A stretch of 64,000 bases of DNA, taken from NCBI RefSeq assembly GCF_905404315.1, contig NC_066293.1:2433001-2497000 (forward strand). The letters are read 5' to 3'. This document shows, one piece after another, positions 36,201-45,583 of this stretch (the stretch's first letter is position 1; the number at the start of each line of letters is the position of its first letter). The stretch comes from Leptidea sinapis. Lineage: Eukaryota > Arthropoda > Insecta > Lepidoptera > Pieridae. Position numbers and translations under genes: made by a program. The notes under the pieces were generated by a model. That model was not told where the DNA came from and did not search any database. It was given only the letters and a program-made list of their open reading frames with translations.

Positions 36201-39200
36201 TAAAGTTTTGACAACACACCGCCGGATATTTTAAACGCTGCAAAAGAACACAATATTCAAGTGAATTTTAATAATTGCACTATACAAAATGTAAATTACT
36301 ACTAAAATAAATAATTTAACTAATACTTAGTTTATTTGTATATAATCAGTAATGGATGATATTAGGTAACGAGTACTACTAGGACTGGCTGTTTTAATGT
36401 TAGCAGTTAGCTGTTTCAGAATCTTTTAGAGGATTCATATTCTGGGTGTAGATAAAGTCTTGTATGCAACTGTTGATAATTAGGTATTAAAACACTCATG
36501 TGATACTATTATCATACTCGGCTTCGTCTCGTGTGATAAACCCACATTCGTGTTTTAATACCCCTTATTACACAACAGTTGCATAAATAACTATAAACTT
36601 CTTGTAATTTAATGACAATGCATATGTAAAAAGATCGATTTGAATATATTATTATTCTTTCTTGATTTTGTAAACAGAGTTGTTTACAAAAACATGCTTC
36701 TTTTCTTGTTACTAACTAGACTGTTTGAGAACATTCGAGATTTATCATTACTTGGTTCGTTGATTCATTAGGTCAGAAGAATCATAAAGAATCATTGAGA
36801 GCAAAATTCAAAGAAATTTACATCTTGACTGTTGCTTCTCAATATATTACCTCAATATAGCCACATAAGTGAATTTGCCAGAAACTGTCATAACCATAAT
36901 GTTAACACCAGGAACAGACATACACTTATGATGCCTACTACTCGGCTAAGTCGAGTTAGTAAGTCTTTTGTGGGGCGATGTATATGCTTTTACAACAAGA
37001 TCCCAGAAAATGTTCAAAACAAAAGTATTACGTTATTCAAAAGAATTGTTAAAAAACGTTTGTGTGGTAAAGGTTACTATAACATAAATGACTTTCTTAA
37101 TGATACCACAGATTGGGAATGAAGTGACCGCCCTCAGTCTATTAAATAATAAGTTTAATTGTACAATATTACTTTGTAAACATATTTATTCGATGAAAAA
37201 AAAAAGCCCGCTGAGTTTGTTGAATTCTTCTCAGGTCTGAGGCATTCATTTTGGAATGGGTGGTAGTTTTTTGACTTTCAATAAGTGATGTCACATCCTA
37301 TTTTGAATAAAAATATTTGAATTCAGTTAAGCTATTGTCAAACACACATCGAACCGAAACGCGTGTGTACTTCTCGAATCAAACCTTCTAATTTACAAAT
37401 AACATTTGTCCACAAGGTATGCCTCCAATGGGTATGGGGCCAAGAGGGGCTTGGGCTGGTGGGAGTGGGTCAGCGGGGGGCTCCGCCCCACTTAACTACA
37501 GCGGGGGGTCCCCGGGCGCGTACGGAGCGCCCCCCGGCTCCAATGGACCCCCAGGACCTCCCACACCCATAATGCCAAGCCCACAGGACTCTTCGAATTC
37601 AGGTTAGTGACGACTGAATGTCTGGCGGTGATGGTATTAATCTAAGATCCTTTTTACGTCTGCATTGACTGTGACAGCTGTGGAAACGTGGAAAAAAGTT
37701 GTGGTTTACAGTTAACCTCTATTTTGAGCCATGCACGCAAACTAACACAACGTGGCCTGTTTTCGTCGGTTGTCAGCAAGCAGTAAGAGGCTCTATTAAC
37801 AATAGTTTTAATAATAAAACAAACCATGAGATATAGTTACACCCACAGCTATATTCCATATCAATATTACATGTCTCAAAACAATCCTCAAATGTTTATG
37901 TCATACTAGCTGACCCAACAGATGGTGTACTATAAATAGAAAAATATTATGTAAGTATTCGGGACTAATGTAGTTTAAAGAAATCGGAAATGTGTAATCA
38001 AAGTTATTAGGTTAAAAATAAAACAAAACTGTATTTCTGATTGATTAATATTGTATTTGTTCAAACACCTTGTATATTTTTATTGAAAAGAGCGCAAGAA
38101 AAGAATGCTGGGAGTTTCTTGCGCCGCTTCTTCGCTCTCAGAGCGCCACTTGTTTCCGAAGCGGTAGTAGTTACTAGAAATGACATCAAAAAGAATTCTA
38201 AAGGAATCAATTTTGAGAAAATAAATGTCTTTTATGCCTTTTGTACATTATAATAATAATAATAATTCTGTATTTGCATAATGTGTAAGTATACAAGTTA
38301 AGAAAAAAAACTATACGAATCAACACATTAGCCAAAAAGGGCATGCAAATTACATTAGTTATTTGCATGCCCTTTATAATAAATAATAAATATTATATAT
38401 TATAAAGGTTATTAATAATAGATTTATATATTATATTTATAATAAATAAATAAATATAATGACGTGGAGGTAATCCTCCAAGTCATTATATAATAATAAA
38501 ATTCTAATATTACAGCACATAATATTTCATTGTTACATTATATTTGCATCTAATATACATATTATGTATACAAATGATTTGAGTTTTCTTTAGTGTTAAT
38601 TCCGCCAGTATTTGTCTTTAAACAATTCGACACGTGTTTCGCCTCCACACGAGGAATCCTCAGGACGTGTTGTCTCGCCAAAATCTGGCACGAGACTCAG
38701 TCTCGATGTCATTTGTATAATTATGGATTTCCGCAAAGTAACGCCTACTTCAATAATTTTTTTTTAAAGCTAAACACAAGATTATTAAAATGAAAATCAC
38801 AAATTTAAAAAGTCAGATACAGCATAAAAATTATATTAATTGATATAATTGACTTTAAAAGACCGATATTCCATAACCACTTTATAATTTTTTTTTTAAT
38901 TATTATTATTTGATTAATTTATTAAAGTAATAAAATGGATATAGTGTGTTATATTATAAAACTTCAAAAACAAAGCAGTGATAGCACGAAAATATCACGA
39001 CCTGCACTTAAGGTAATGGAAGTGCAAACCGTACTGACGCAACAGGACGAGCGCTGGGGTGAAAGGGGAACGGGAGGGAGCTTCGCGTTCCAGCGAGGTC
39101 CAGAGATAATGTGCCCGTGTAGTAACGCTGTGTTATTACAGATGTAGAAAAAAGTTTGGGAATATAGGCTACCTTTTATCGCGAATGAAAGGCTTCGCCG

Positions 39201-42200
39201 GGTTGAAATAGGGGGGAAATATGTATGAAAGATCGTCATTATCGAAGATAGAACACTATGAAACTTTGTATTGAGGCACTTGATAAGAAATAAATAAATA
39301 ATTGTTCTAGCGTTTTAAAAATATAGACCTGTGTGGGGTGAAAAAGCGGGATATAATTATAGTTCTATAATTGTACATGAAAAGTGCGAAATAAATAAAA
39401 AATAAAAAAAAAAGACGTGTGGCACTCGGGGACTGCCGCGGTGAAGCTATTGCATAGCATTTTTTATCAACTTATGCAATTATAATTATTTATCTATTTT
39501 ATTTATGCAGTATTTTTTTTAATAAAATTAATTTAAAAAAAAGCAAACGGGAACTGAGTAAAATTTAACTTGCAAGATTTGATTACAGACAGACAACGGG
39601 ACAGGTGAAACTAAATAAAAATGCTTGTCATAATAATAAAAATTAAAAAAACGTGATAATAAAAATAAAGAAATTAAAAAAAAAATCAAGATGTACCAGG
39701 CTCGAACCTGGGACCTTCTGCACAACGAGCATATGTGATAACCGCTGTTCCACGTCAACTGTAAAAAGTGTTCCGAAATATCTATATACATCTAGTAAGT
39801 AAGTCTTAGGTTATTTTCGTTACGGAATTTCTGGATTCGGTCCCCACGCTCAAGGCCCGCGATAGAAGCTATGCAATAGCTTAATATTGTATAAAAACAG
39901 AAATGTACGTGAACATGTAACATGGGCCGAGTGTCTCCTTCTGGAAGTCAACACAGCATGCTTTTATATATGGTCTAGATTTTATATAAAACTAAAAACA
40001 ATAATTAAACTCAAATAAATTTGAATAACAAAATTTTATGTACGATGCGGGGACTCGAACCCACGATCTCCGGCGTTCCTTGCCGTTGCTCTAACCAACT
40101 GAGCTAACCGTTCGAGTGCTTTGTTCAACTCTCAGGTTGTACGTATAAGGTCTGATATTTACTACGCCGCGCCGTACAAGCTACGTGACTTTAAATATTA
40201 TATAATAGCGATTTTTAATTTTGAATTAAATTCAGTTTTGGTTGGCATAGGATTAGGAGGTGTCGACGGCATGAAGTCGTCGCCAGGTGGCGTTGGGGGC
40301 GGAGGACCCGGCACTCCCAGGGAGGACTCGGGCTCCGGAATGGGGGACTACAACTTAAGTAAGTATTTAACAAATTTTATTTGACTAATTTTGCCATTAG
40401 GTGACAGGATTTGATCAAATATTTACTAGATTAAAGGCACCTTTAAAAAGCCTAGGGAAAGATCAGCACAACTGCCTCACTGTGCTTCTAAGAACCGCGA
40501 TAACAATGACCACTGTAGTTAAGAATATGAGTTATTTTAATGAGAAAATAATGGAAAAATATATAATGTTTTTATCTCAACGAGAAACCTGTAGTATACA
40601 TCAACATTGATAGTAATATCAATGTTAAGGTTCTGTTACATTTTTAGACTAAAAAGTGTGTGTGTGTACTTATATATGCACGCAAGAAGTTATACTTCTT
40701 TAGCCTAACGAAGCAAAAATTATTAAAATCATTAATTCCTCGTGCTATTCTACGTTTTTTAGAAAGAATAATATTTTTAAAATCCTGCACAGATGGCTTT
40801 GACAATTAAATAACGAATGCGGCTGTATGGGCTTGAACCATTTGCCTGTCCTAATAATGGACGAGGAAACCAAAAAAATATAAACGAGTGACGCAAACGC
40901 CAGAAAATTTTAGGAACCAACTTCACCCTGTTACTTTTGTGTTACAGTGATGCGCGCGCATCTTAAAATTTCACTCGAATAGTTTCTCCAATAGTTGAGT
41001 CTCTTGTAACTGAACAAATTGTGAGTTTCTGGTCATTTGGCAAGGAGGAGGATGTGTTGGAAAAGATCAAGCTAGGCTTACAGGTAAATTACTTTCGAGA
41101 CGTTTTTGCATTTGTGTGTGTAGACGTGTACAGACGGCAAATAAATTAATAAACCAATACTTTTATAATTTTTATAGCCAGGTACTTATATGGATCTAAC
41201 TAGCCGTTTCCGCCGGCTCGCTGGGCGAATTTTAAAAGGAAATAAATTAAACTTTATTCATCTTATTACCAATACAATAAAAAAAATAGCCATAAACCAT
41301 CTAGGATAAATTTCGCATCGAATGGTGGTAGTTTTATGTCGATACGATCAGATTGAGCCTCAAACAAAGACCATTTTCATTATATATATAGGTATAGATA
41401 ACGATATTAAAATATTGATTATTAATATTAAACATAATTTTAAGTTCCGAATTTCTTTAACTCCAGACTTTTCGCACTCATCTTCAACCTCATTTCCATC
41501 CGATAAATCATTTGTGTTAACTGTAATTTGTTCCGATATTAAATCTAAGGTATCTGAGTCAATTTCTTAAATTATTATTTATTTGGCATCGACCATTGAC
41601 TTTTGTATGCCAAATTATTTCCTTTTTTAAAATGTAACGAACCTCTTTTTTCTGACTGTACTAGGAAATTTAAATTCCAAGTTTATAATTTCTGTACATA
41701 TACGAATACTACTGCGAATCCAAAAACGTGTCAAAAGTTATTTACCTTCACTTCACACGAGTAATTCTAGCGTGTAGGTCAAATCAAGGCTACACTCTTG
41801 TGAATCCTCTAGTGTTACAAGAGAGTTTGGGCTGAGGTGATGACTTACCACCAGGTAACCAATGGAAGCCCTCTGGAAAACAGGCAAGATTGTATGTGTG
41901 AAAAATAATTGTAATGGATATAATTTTACATAACTATTGGATTGTTGTAAGACACCAACATACTAATGTAGGGCTCACTTGATGACAGGTGATCACATTT
42001 AATCAAATTTACGCCAACCATCGCGTATACTTAACCTCCGTGCACTTGGAAATTGACACGAAGCGAGACAAGTATACCACAGATTACAAACCTTAATAAT
42101 ATCTTATTTATGATGAATTATATTATGTATGTGTTGGTCGCGAAGTTGGAAAAATATCGGTCATAAACCTTAGTTTCTTGGTCGTCGTGAATACCTTTCC

Positions 42201-42970
42201 AGGTTTACTAAATATACAAATGTTTCTCTGTAATTTACTGAATAATATATTTTGCAGAGGTATTCGACTTAACATGGTTTTATCTAAAATACAAAGTTAT
42301 ACCGATATTCTTTCCACTGCACGACCTTAACCGAACTGCACAAATTTTTAACTAACAGTTAACGCGCGAGTTGAATGCAGAGTTCAGGAATGCGATAGTG
42401 CTGTGACACTGTGTGATATGAGTGTGTCGATAAATTTAAACAATGCTTCAAGTTTACCATTTTACCCTAGGTTAAAATGATGACATTTTTTTTTAATAAT
42501 TCAATCTTAAATTTTTGTTTTGCAATTTCTTCCACGTGCATGGCGATAAATAAAAACTCGTTTCTTTCGGAACGGAATCTGATGGTCTCGCATCAGTCAT
42601 TATTAAAATAAAAAAAACACGGGATCGCAACTTCAAAATTAACACGACAACTGTCACCGACGGCACAGCACTACACTGCAGGCGCGCGAGGCAAGGCACA
42701 GCGGGGGGAGATGCTCCCGCTCTTTACCTCAGGCCCCGCATTCAACTCGCACGATATATGTAGTTTACAATGTAACTCAAACACCATTGCATCAGGTAAT
42801 AAATTTAAATAGGTGGCGTTGATTTTTGATTGAAAGGTTTCGGTGGTGCCGCGGGCGATCAGAACGATCAGACCGAGTCGGCGGCCATTTTGAAAATCAA
42901 AGAGAGCATGCAAGAAGAGGCGAAAAGATTCGAGAAGGATCCCGACCACCCGGACTACTTTATGCAGTGA
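27290..42970 (+). CDS. Ssdp: SSBP/Ssdp family LDB-binding protein, six coding exons
   Basis: Ssdp (vertebrate SSBP2/3/4) binds and stabilises LDB/Chip in nuclear LIM-homeodomain complexes. Exons: 27290-27635, 32392-32604, 34204-34350, 37417-37602, 40251-40358 and 42837-42970 (stop TGA). Every junction is phase 1 with canonical GT/AG, totalling 1134 nt and 377 residues (human SSBP3 is 388, from memory). Residues 1-92 form the LUFS region with a LisH motif (REKLALYVYEYLLHVGAQ, then [20 protein letters not shown] and CAAPERRDTCEHSSEAKAFH). The middle is Gly/Pro/Met-rich and disordered (PPGFFPNSSL, GGPRMTPPRPGMGPMSPG, PGPPTPIMPSPQDSSNS). The C terminus is GGPGTPREDSGSGMGDYNLS then ESAAILKIKESMQEEAKRFE, ending DHPDYFMQ. 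The usual YT.M.PVPGG segment is missing between exons 4 and 5. Introns are large and filled with mobile elements. Confidence 0.94.
28005..28170 (+). mobile_element. decayed 3' end of the endonuclease/RT LINE (Ssdp intron 1)
   Basis: GGTATGGAATGAGCTTCCTTG, AGTGTTTCC and GTGGTGATTAGTTAACA...GGTGATCC follow the order of the LINE 3' end at 58410-58580, with many changes. Confidence 0.55.
28182..28353 (+). repeat. perfect 86-bp tandem duplication
   Basis: Units 28182-28267 and 28268-28353 are identical, beginning ATTATAATAAATTATGGAAT and ending GAGGTAATTAAA. With no divergence it is either very recent or an assembly artefact. Confidence 0.88.
28354..29213. other. Ssdp intron 1, no further feature recognised
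   Basis: AT-rich, with a GC-richer patch at 28600-28790 (TTCCAGAAGTTAAGAACATTC) of unknown origin. A reversed LINE-tail-like stretch begins near 28800. Confidence 0.35.
29214..30110 (-). mobile_element. LINE RT C-terminal fragment, split by a GC-rich MITE
   Basis: The minus strand encodes ELRNLTYEHRLTKLGL-type residues (about 30060-29980) and, after the insertion, LTNRVLHIWNKLPKDVV and FKNRLHKHL (29335-29230). This is the CR1/L2-like C terminus following an RT. The element is truncated at both sides and lies antisense to Ssdp. Confidence 0.66.
29354..29855 (+). mobile_element. GC-rich MITE inserted in a LINE, TA target duplication
   Basis: Termini GCAGGGTCTCCACGGGGCGC and (reversed) GCCGGGTCTCCACAGAGCGC are inverted repeats. 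They continue for about 40 bases with CGCTCGC motifs. TA flanks both ends, compatible with a Tc1/mariner-style duplication. GC content is far above the surroundings. It interrupts the LINE at 29214-30110, so it is younger than that LINE. Confidence 0.7.
30482..30829 (-). mobile_element. non-autonomous Helitron, minus strand (Ssdp intron 1)
   Basis: The minus strand begins TCTATATATGTAAAAATG and ends TGTCGGGTCAGCTAG, with A before and T after. It is a reverse-oriented near copy of 4347-4721. Confidence 0.8.
31226..31410 (-). mobile_element. dispersed retroposon-like repeat, minus strand
   Basis: TTTTTATGAAATTAAAGGACGA, CAGGATGTTCAGCTGATGGT and ATTCTGAGTGGCACTGCAAT match the reversed 1030-1294 unit. 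A further plus-strand piece (GTGGGTGGCCTTCTCTACAG) lies at 30885-31000. Confidence 0.58.
31839..32118 (+). mobile_element. MITE with GAAGTTATACTTCTTTA ends (copy 1)
   Basis: Left GAAGTTATACTTCTTTAG near 31862 and right TAAAGAAGTATAACTTC near 32097-32114 are inverted. The interior (TAAATAACGAATACGGCTGT, GATGCGCGCGCATCTT) matches 40653-40975. The reverse strand contains GGGTTCAAGCCTATA, a good pol III B box, so a tRNA-derived origin is also possible. Confidence 0.68.
32605..33081. other. Ssdp intron 2, proximal part
   Basis: AT-rich. No exon, repeat copy or structured element was recognised. Confidence 0.35.
33082..33459 (+). mobile_element. MITE with 29-bp inverted ends and 7-9 bp target duplication
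   Basis: The left end CCACGGACGAGTAAAAAAAG (then AAGGACTCCG) is mirrored at the right by CGGAGTCCTTATTTTTTTAC (then TAGTCCGTGG). The host string GAAATGAGC flanks both sides and shares its edge bases with the element, so the duplication is 7, 8 or 9 bp. 8 bp would suggest hAT, 9 bp a MULE. No coding sequence. Confidence 0.82.
33855..34160 (-). mobile_element. dispersed retroposon-like repeat, minus strand, next to Ssdp exon 3
   Basis: The longest copy of the 1030-1294 family: TTTTTTATGAAAATAAGAGA, TTCAGCTGATGGTAATTGAT, TATGGCGCCCTTCAGACCG, GGTACCCATAATCTAGCCGG. It ends about 45 bases before the exon 3 acceptor. Confidence 0.7.
34484..34925 (-). mobile_element. TAGATAGAG-type MITE carrying a nested LINE-tail-like insertion
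   Basis: The outer ends CTTAGATCATACATATGTC and TCTAGATGTATAAACGACC mirror each other and match the family at 43100-43345 and 61868-62107. About 34560-34800 (TTTATTTATTGCACCAATAA onward) interrupts it and resembles a reversed poly(A)-ended retroposon. Confidence 0.55.
34926..35857. other. Ssdp intron 3, repeat relics
   Basis: Two GCGCCATCT strings (35310-35365) and the block TCCACTGCCGGACCGCG (35490), shared with 17500, suggest decayed transposons. No exon was recognised. Confidence 0.4.
35858..36592 (-). mobile_element. 735-bp element with about 65-bp inverted ends plus a hairpin module (copy 1)
   Basis: The arm at 35861-35930 (ATCCTCTATTAAAGATTCTG, AAACAGTTAACTT) pairs with the inverted arm 36391-36456 (AATGTTAGCAGTTAGCTGTT, CAGAATCTTTTAGAGGATTC). 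To its right, 36466-36590 is a palindrome with arms GCAACTGTTGATAATTAGGT and GCAACTGTTGTGTAATAAGG (reversed). The whole unit recurs in the opposite orientation at 45584-46262. No transposase frame is visible. Confidence 0.75.
36775..37325 (+). mobile_element. LINE RT C-terminal and 3' UTR fragment (Ssdp intron 3)
   Basis: The frame at 36832-37122 encodes HISEFARNCHNHNVNTRNRH, TRLSRVSKSFVGRCICFYNK and NVQNKSITLFKRIVKKRL, a typical LINE RT C terminus of the CR1/Rex kind. It is followed by a 3' UTR ending GACTTTCAATAAGTGATGTC. Shorter copies lie at 12040 and 18600. It ends about 90 bases before exon 4. Confidence 0.7.
37655..38260. mobile_element. cluster of repeat remnants (MITE, Helitron end, LINE tail)
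   Basis: 37655-37810 has the GTGACAGCTGTGGAAACGTG and CGGTTGTCAGCAAGCAG motifs of the TAGATAGAG MITE. CTAG at 37906-37909 with GCTGACCC is a reversed Helitron 3' end, now without the rest. 38050-38245 is a LINE tail matching 6640-6905. Confidence 0.55.
38337..38490 (+). repeat. two strong hairpins separated by AT-rich DNA
   Basis: Stem 1: AAGGGCATGCAAAT (38337-38350) and ATTTGCATGCCCTT (38361-38374), perfect, 10-base loop. Stem 2: TATAATGACGTGGAGG (38455-38470) and CCTCCAAGTCATTATA (38475-38490), one mismatch, four-base loop. The AT-rich DNA between them is itself partly palindromic. Confidence 0.8.
38587..38710 (+). mobile_element. partial foldback MITE, relative of 9297-9473
   Basis: GTTTTCTTTAGTGTTAATTC and CCGCCAGTATTTGTCTTTAA repeat the arm of 9297-9473. 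The core (ACACGTGTTTCGCCTC, GTTGTCTCGCCAAAATCTGG) is inverted relative to it. The second arm is missing. Confidence 0.6.
38711..40009. other. Ssdp intron 4; foldback repeat, missing exon not found
   Basis: TGAAGCTATTGCATAGCA (39441) and the reversed GAAGCTATGCAATAGCTT (39868) are arms of an element holding a tRNA-like stretch, CCAGGCTCGAACCTGGGAC, at 39695. A GC-richer patch at 39000-39125 has no coding sense in any frame I tried. No exon for the usual YT.M.PVPGG segment was seen. Confidence 0.42.
40010..40140 (-). mobile_element. tRNA-like SINE copy (Ssdp intron 4)
   Basis: The minus strand has GGTTAGCTCAGTTGGTTAGA and GATCGTGGGTTCGAGTCC, the same A/B-box pair as 19755-19925, with the shared CAACTCTCAGGTTGT flank. 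It ends about 110 bases before Ssdp exon 5. Confidence 0.68.
40653..40975 (+). mobile_element. MITE with GAAGTTATACTTCTTTA end (copy 2)
   Basis: Follows 31839-32118: GTGTGTGTGTACTTATATAT, GCACGCAAGAAGTTATACTT, GATGCGCGCGCATCTTAAAA. The right inverted end is lost. Confidence 0.65.
40988..41083 (+). other. orphan exon-like segment inside Ssdp intron 5
   Basis: After CTCCAATAG an open stretch reads ESLVTEQIVSFWSFGKEEDV then LEKIKLGLQ and stops at CAG/GTAAAT, a good donor. Composition and splice context look coding, but I recognise no family and see no partner exon. It may be a captured exon, part of a transposase, or chance. Confidence 0.35.
41440..41575 (-). pseudogene. acidic transposase-like remnant, minus strand
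   Basis: The minus-strand frame reads EIDSDTLDLISEQI and LSDGNEVEDECEKS, an acidic stretch like the N terminus of piggyBac-type transposases (remembered resemblance only). No catalytic region follows. Confidence 0.3.
42361..42755 (-). mobile_element. DNA transposon/MITE with GCGCGAGTTGAATGCAG ends (copy 2)
   Basis: Ends AACGCGCGAGTTGAATGCAG and (reversed) CGTGCGAGTTGAATGCGG. The interior is collinear with the reversed 585-1020 sequence. It lies about 80 bases before the last Ssdp exon. A small minus-strand frame (MTDARPSDSVPKET) is cut short in the other copy, so coding is doubtful. Confidence 0.75.
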
Positions 42971-43099
42971 GCTGTCACAGTGCTGCCAACGCAACGGAAT
43001 TATTACACAATATTCTCTAAATACTTTGAGTATTAAGCCGACCAGAGACGGGACTGCTGGCTGCTGGGGGAGCGTTTGGCGTTGCGTACTTATCAGGGA

Positions 43100-43345
43100 C
43101 CGTTAGATAATTTATATGTCTACATAGAGCCTTATGCTGCTAGACAACCGATGAAAACAGGCCAGGTTTATTACTTTAGTGTGCGTTATGATAATCTACG
43201 TCTTACACTCGTGATACGTATGTCACTTTGTGTGAGTGTGCGTGCTTTGCTCAAAATAGGAGTTAACTGTCAACCTTATTTTTCTCGGCGTTTTCACAGG
43301 TGTCACACTCTATCTAGACGTTTAAATGATCTAAGCAGGGACCAG
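43100..43345 (+). mobile_element. MITE with TAGATAGAG-type ends, about 130 bp after the Ssdp stop
   Basis: Left GTTAGATAATTTATATGTC and right (reversed) GCTTAGATCATTTAAACGTC are inverted relatives. The interior GATGAAAACAGGCCAGGTTT matches 61868-62107. Its position suggests it lies in the Ssdp 3' UTR. Confidence 0.68.
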
Positions 43346-45583
43346 GGACACACCAAACTATGAAATGAACTTCGACACAACATTCGCCTCTTGTGATTCG
43401 TCTGGTTTTCCGCACGGGCGGCGGTTATCATAGATTATGAGTCACGCAAGCTCCTTTCATTTTTTAATCAGTTTAGAGTTTTATTTGTAAACTTATTTCA
43501 TTCCCCGTGAAAAGACGTCTCTATTTGGTTATACTCCAAGTGTAAATAGTATTCAAATGATCTCAGCAATGGGAGTCCGGTTGGCAGCCCTGATTGACAG
43601 CTCGACGCTGAGTACGTTTTTTTATTTCTATTTTATTTCCCTCGCACCGTTTCTTGTTTATGGTACACTTTGACAGCTTACGGTTTATTGGACTCGAAAG
43701 AGGTTTTGACACATGAGCTTCGATACAATTTTTAGTGATGTAATTATTGTGTGCAGTATTTTTATGGCGTAAAAGTGTCAATTGATTTTTTTTAATTCAA
43801 TAGAGTGTAAGTTGGCAAAGGTATACCGCCGGAAGCACTGTAGTTTGAGATTGCAATATGTATTTCTAGTTGTTTCAAATTTCAACTGAGCGTGTCTGAA
43901 ATTGTAATTTGCATAGCATTGGCTTAGCTGTCTTTCTTTTAGTGATACTAGGAATGGGAAACATTTTTTAACCTTTCTTTCAACAGCCTATTCCGGGCAA
44001 CACTTCAACGGAGGAAGGAATATCTGAGAAAAAGAACTATGTAACTATACTATCCTTAGGACGCGCATCAATTGAATTTCGAACACAATTAAGGCGTAGT
44101 ATACAACTGGCAGTTGGTCGCTTAATATTTTTAAATGCCACGTGTGGACTAGGCCTTATACGAAAGAAATTAGTGATGTTCAATTTTCTTTATCTACTTA
44201 TCGGTAAATATTTTATTTCGAATATATGTATGTTTTTGATAATACATAGCATTCTTAACTTAATTTTAACATAATATTATTAACTATGGATGTATTTGTA
44301 TAATTTATGATATTATTTCTATCACAACTTATATTTATAACTATTAATAGGTATTCTCTTGTGCTGGTGTTATGAATGACGGTAGGTATGTTTTTTTTTT
44401 CGAATGAACTATGTTACCGACCGTGTTTGGTTATAAACCAGTTGCTACTTACGTTTTTGCGAACTTTAGTATTTCCGTTTTTTAGGTTAATAAAAATGGT
44501 AGGATAAAAGTACATACAGCACATATTCTAATGTATGTTTATCATTTATAAATTGAAGGTAAACAATACGGTTGGAACACGTAGAACTAGACGCCAAGTG
44601 TGAGATTATCATTCAAACTACAATAATTGTGTCATAATAAAAGACAAGTCTCTTTCAGACCAAACTAAACACACTGCCTAATGCAGACATTGCGGATAAC
44701 ATTTACTTTGTGACCAGATTGATTCCTTGACGTCGCGATATTGCGTGTTTTTACCGCATCGTGTTTCGAAGAGCTGTTTGAACAGCCCTGCAGCTGTAAA
44801 CATACATAAGCAACAAACTTAAATACAATTTGCACCATCTGATTATGTCTTGTTCCATAGTAAAACAATGTTTTCAATGGACGCAAAAAAATTATGAAAG
44901 TTTCTCGTGAATATGTAATGATTACAACTGACAGTAAATAGTTTGCCATGAGCTAGTTCTACGCCCGACTAATGTTTATCCTTTAATGGCATTGTAATTA
45001 AGTTTAATCTGTCGCTTCTTATCCGTCAGATATAAAGGTAACTGTAGTTTTTGCAACTGTTGCTAATTTACATCACAATTTAACATACGAGTTAATTTTA
45101 TATCAATTATTTATGTTTTACTTACAAATATAAATTAAATGGTTTGAAGATTTTATAACTTTTTTAAGATTTCGTAGTATGATAATCGTATTTTTTCTTT
45201 AATTATATCAGAATCTATTTATTAACAGTGATTAAATCATATTATGTCACTATGTTAGACCGCTATACTATTGTTTTTTTTTTAATTAATGGCAAGATTA
45301 AAATTTGTTGCCATTTATCTGGCAATTTTTCAATTTCAGTACAAATTGTTTAATGGAAATATTAAATATGGTAAGACTTGCTAAGTTCATAGCAAAAAAT
45401 GTAGCGGATCATGTTAGCAATTTAAACAAAAATTTTGTATTGGACCCATAAATGAGAAATCGTGATTTTCTCTAAATCAATTTTAATAGTATAATTTGGC
45501 AATTTGTCCAACAAAAAATAGCTCTTATAATTACAGAATTTTCAAATAAACAATGCCAGAAAGATGTCGGTAAGAGAGGTTTA
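43346..45583. other. downstream of Ssdp, no gene recognised
   Basis: AT-rich. Probably includes the distal Ssdp 3' UTR, but no polyadenylation site can be chosen with confidence. An open frame at 44665-44949 (minus) has no recognisable domain. Confidence 0.4.

Noticed and set aside
39695..39765. tRNA-like sequence with CCAGGCTCGAACCTGGGAC
   Set aside because: Acceptor and anticodon arms do not pair convincingly, and it lies inside a foldback repeat. Treated as a repeat, not a tRNA gene.
42493..42699. Minus-strand frame with MTDARPSDSVPKET
   Set aside because: The collinear MITE copy at 585-1020 has a premature stop and different residues, so no conserved coding is supported.
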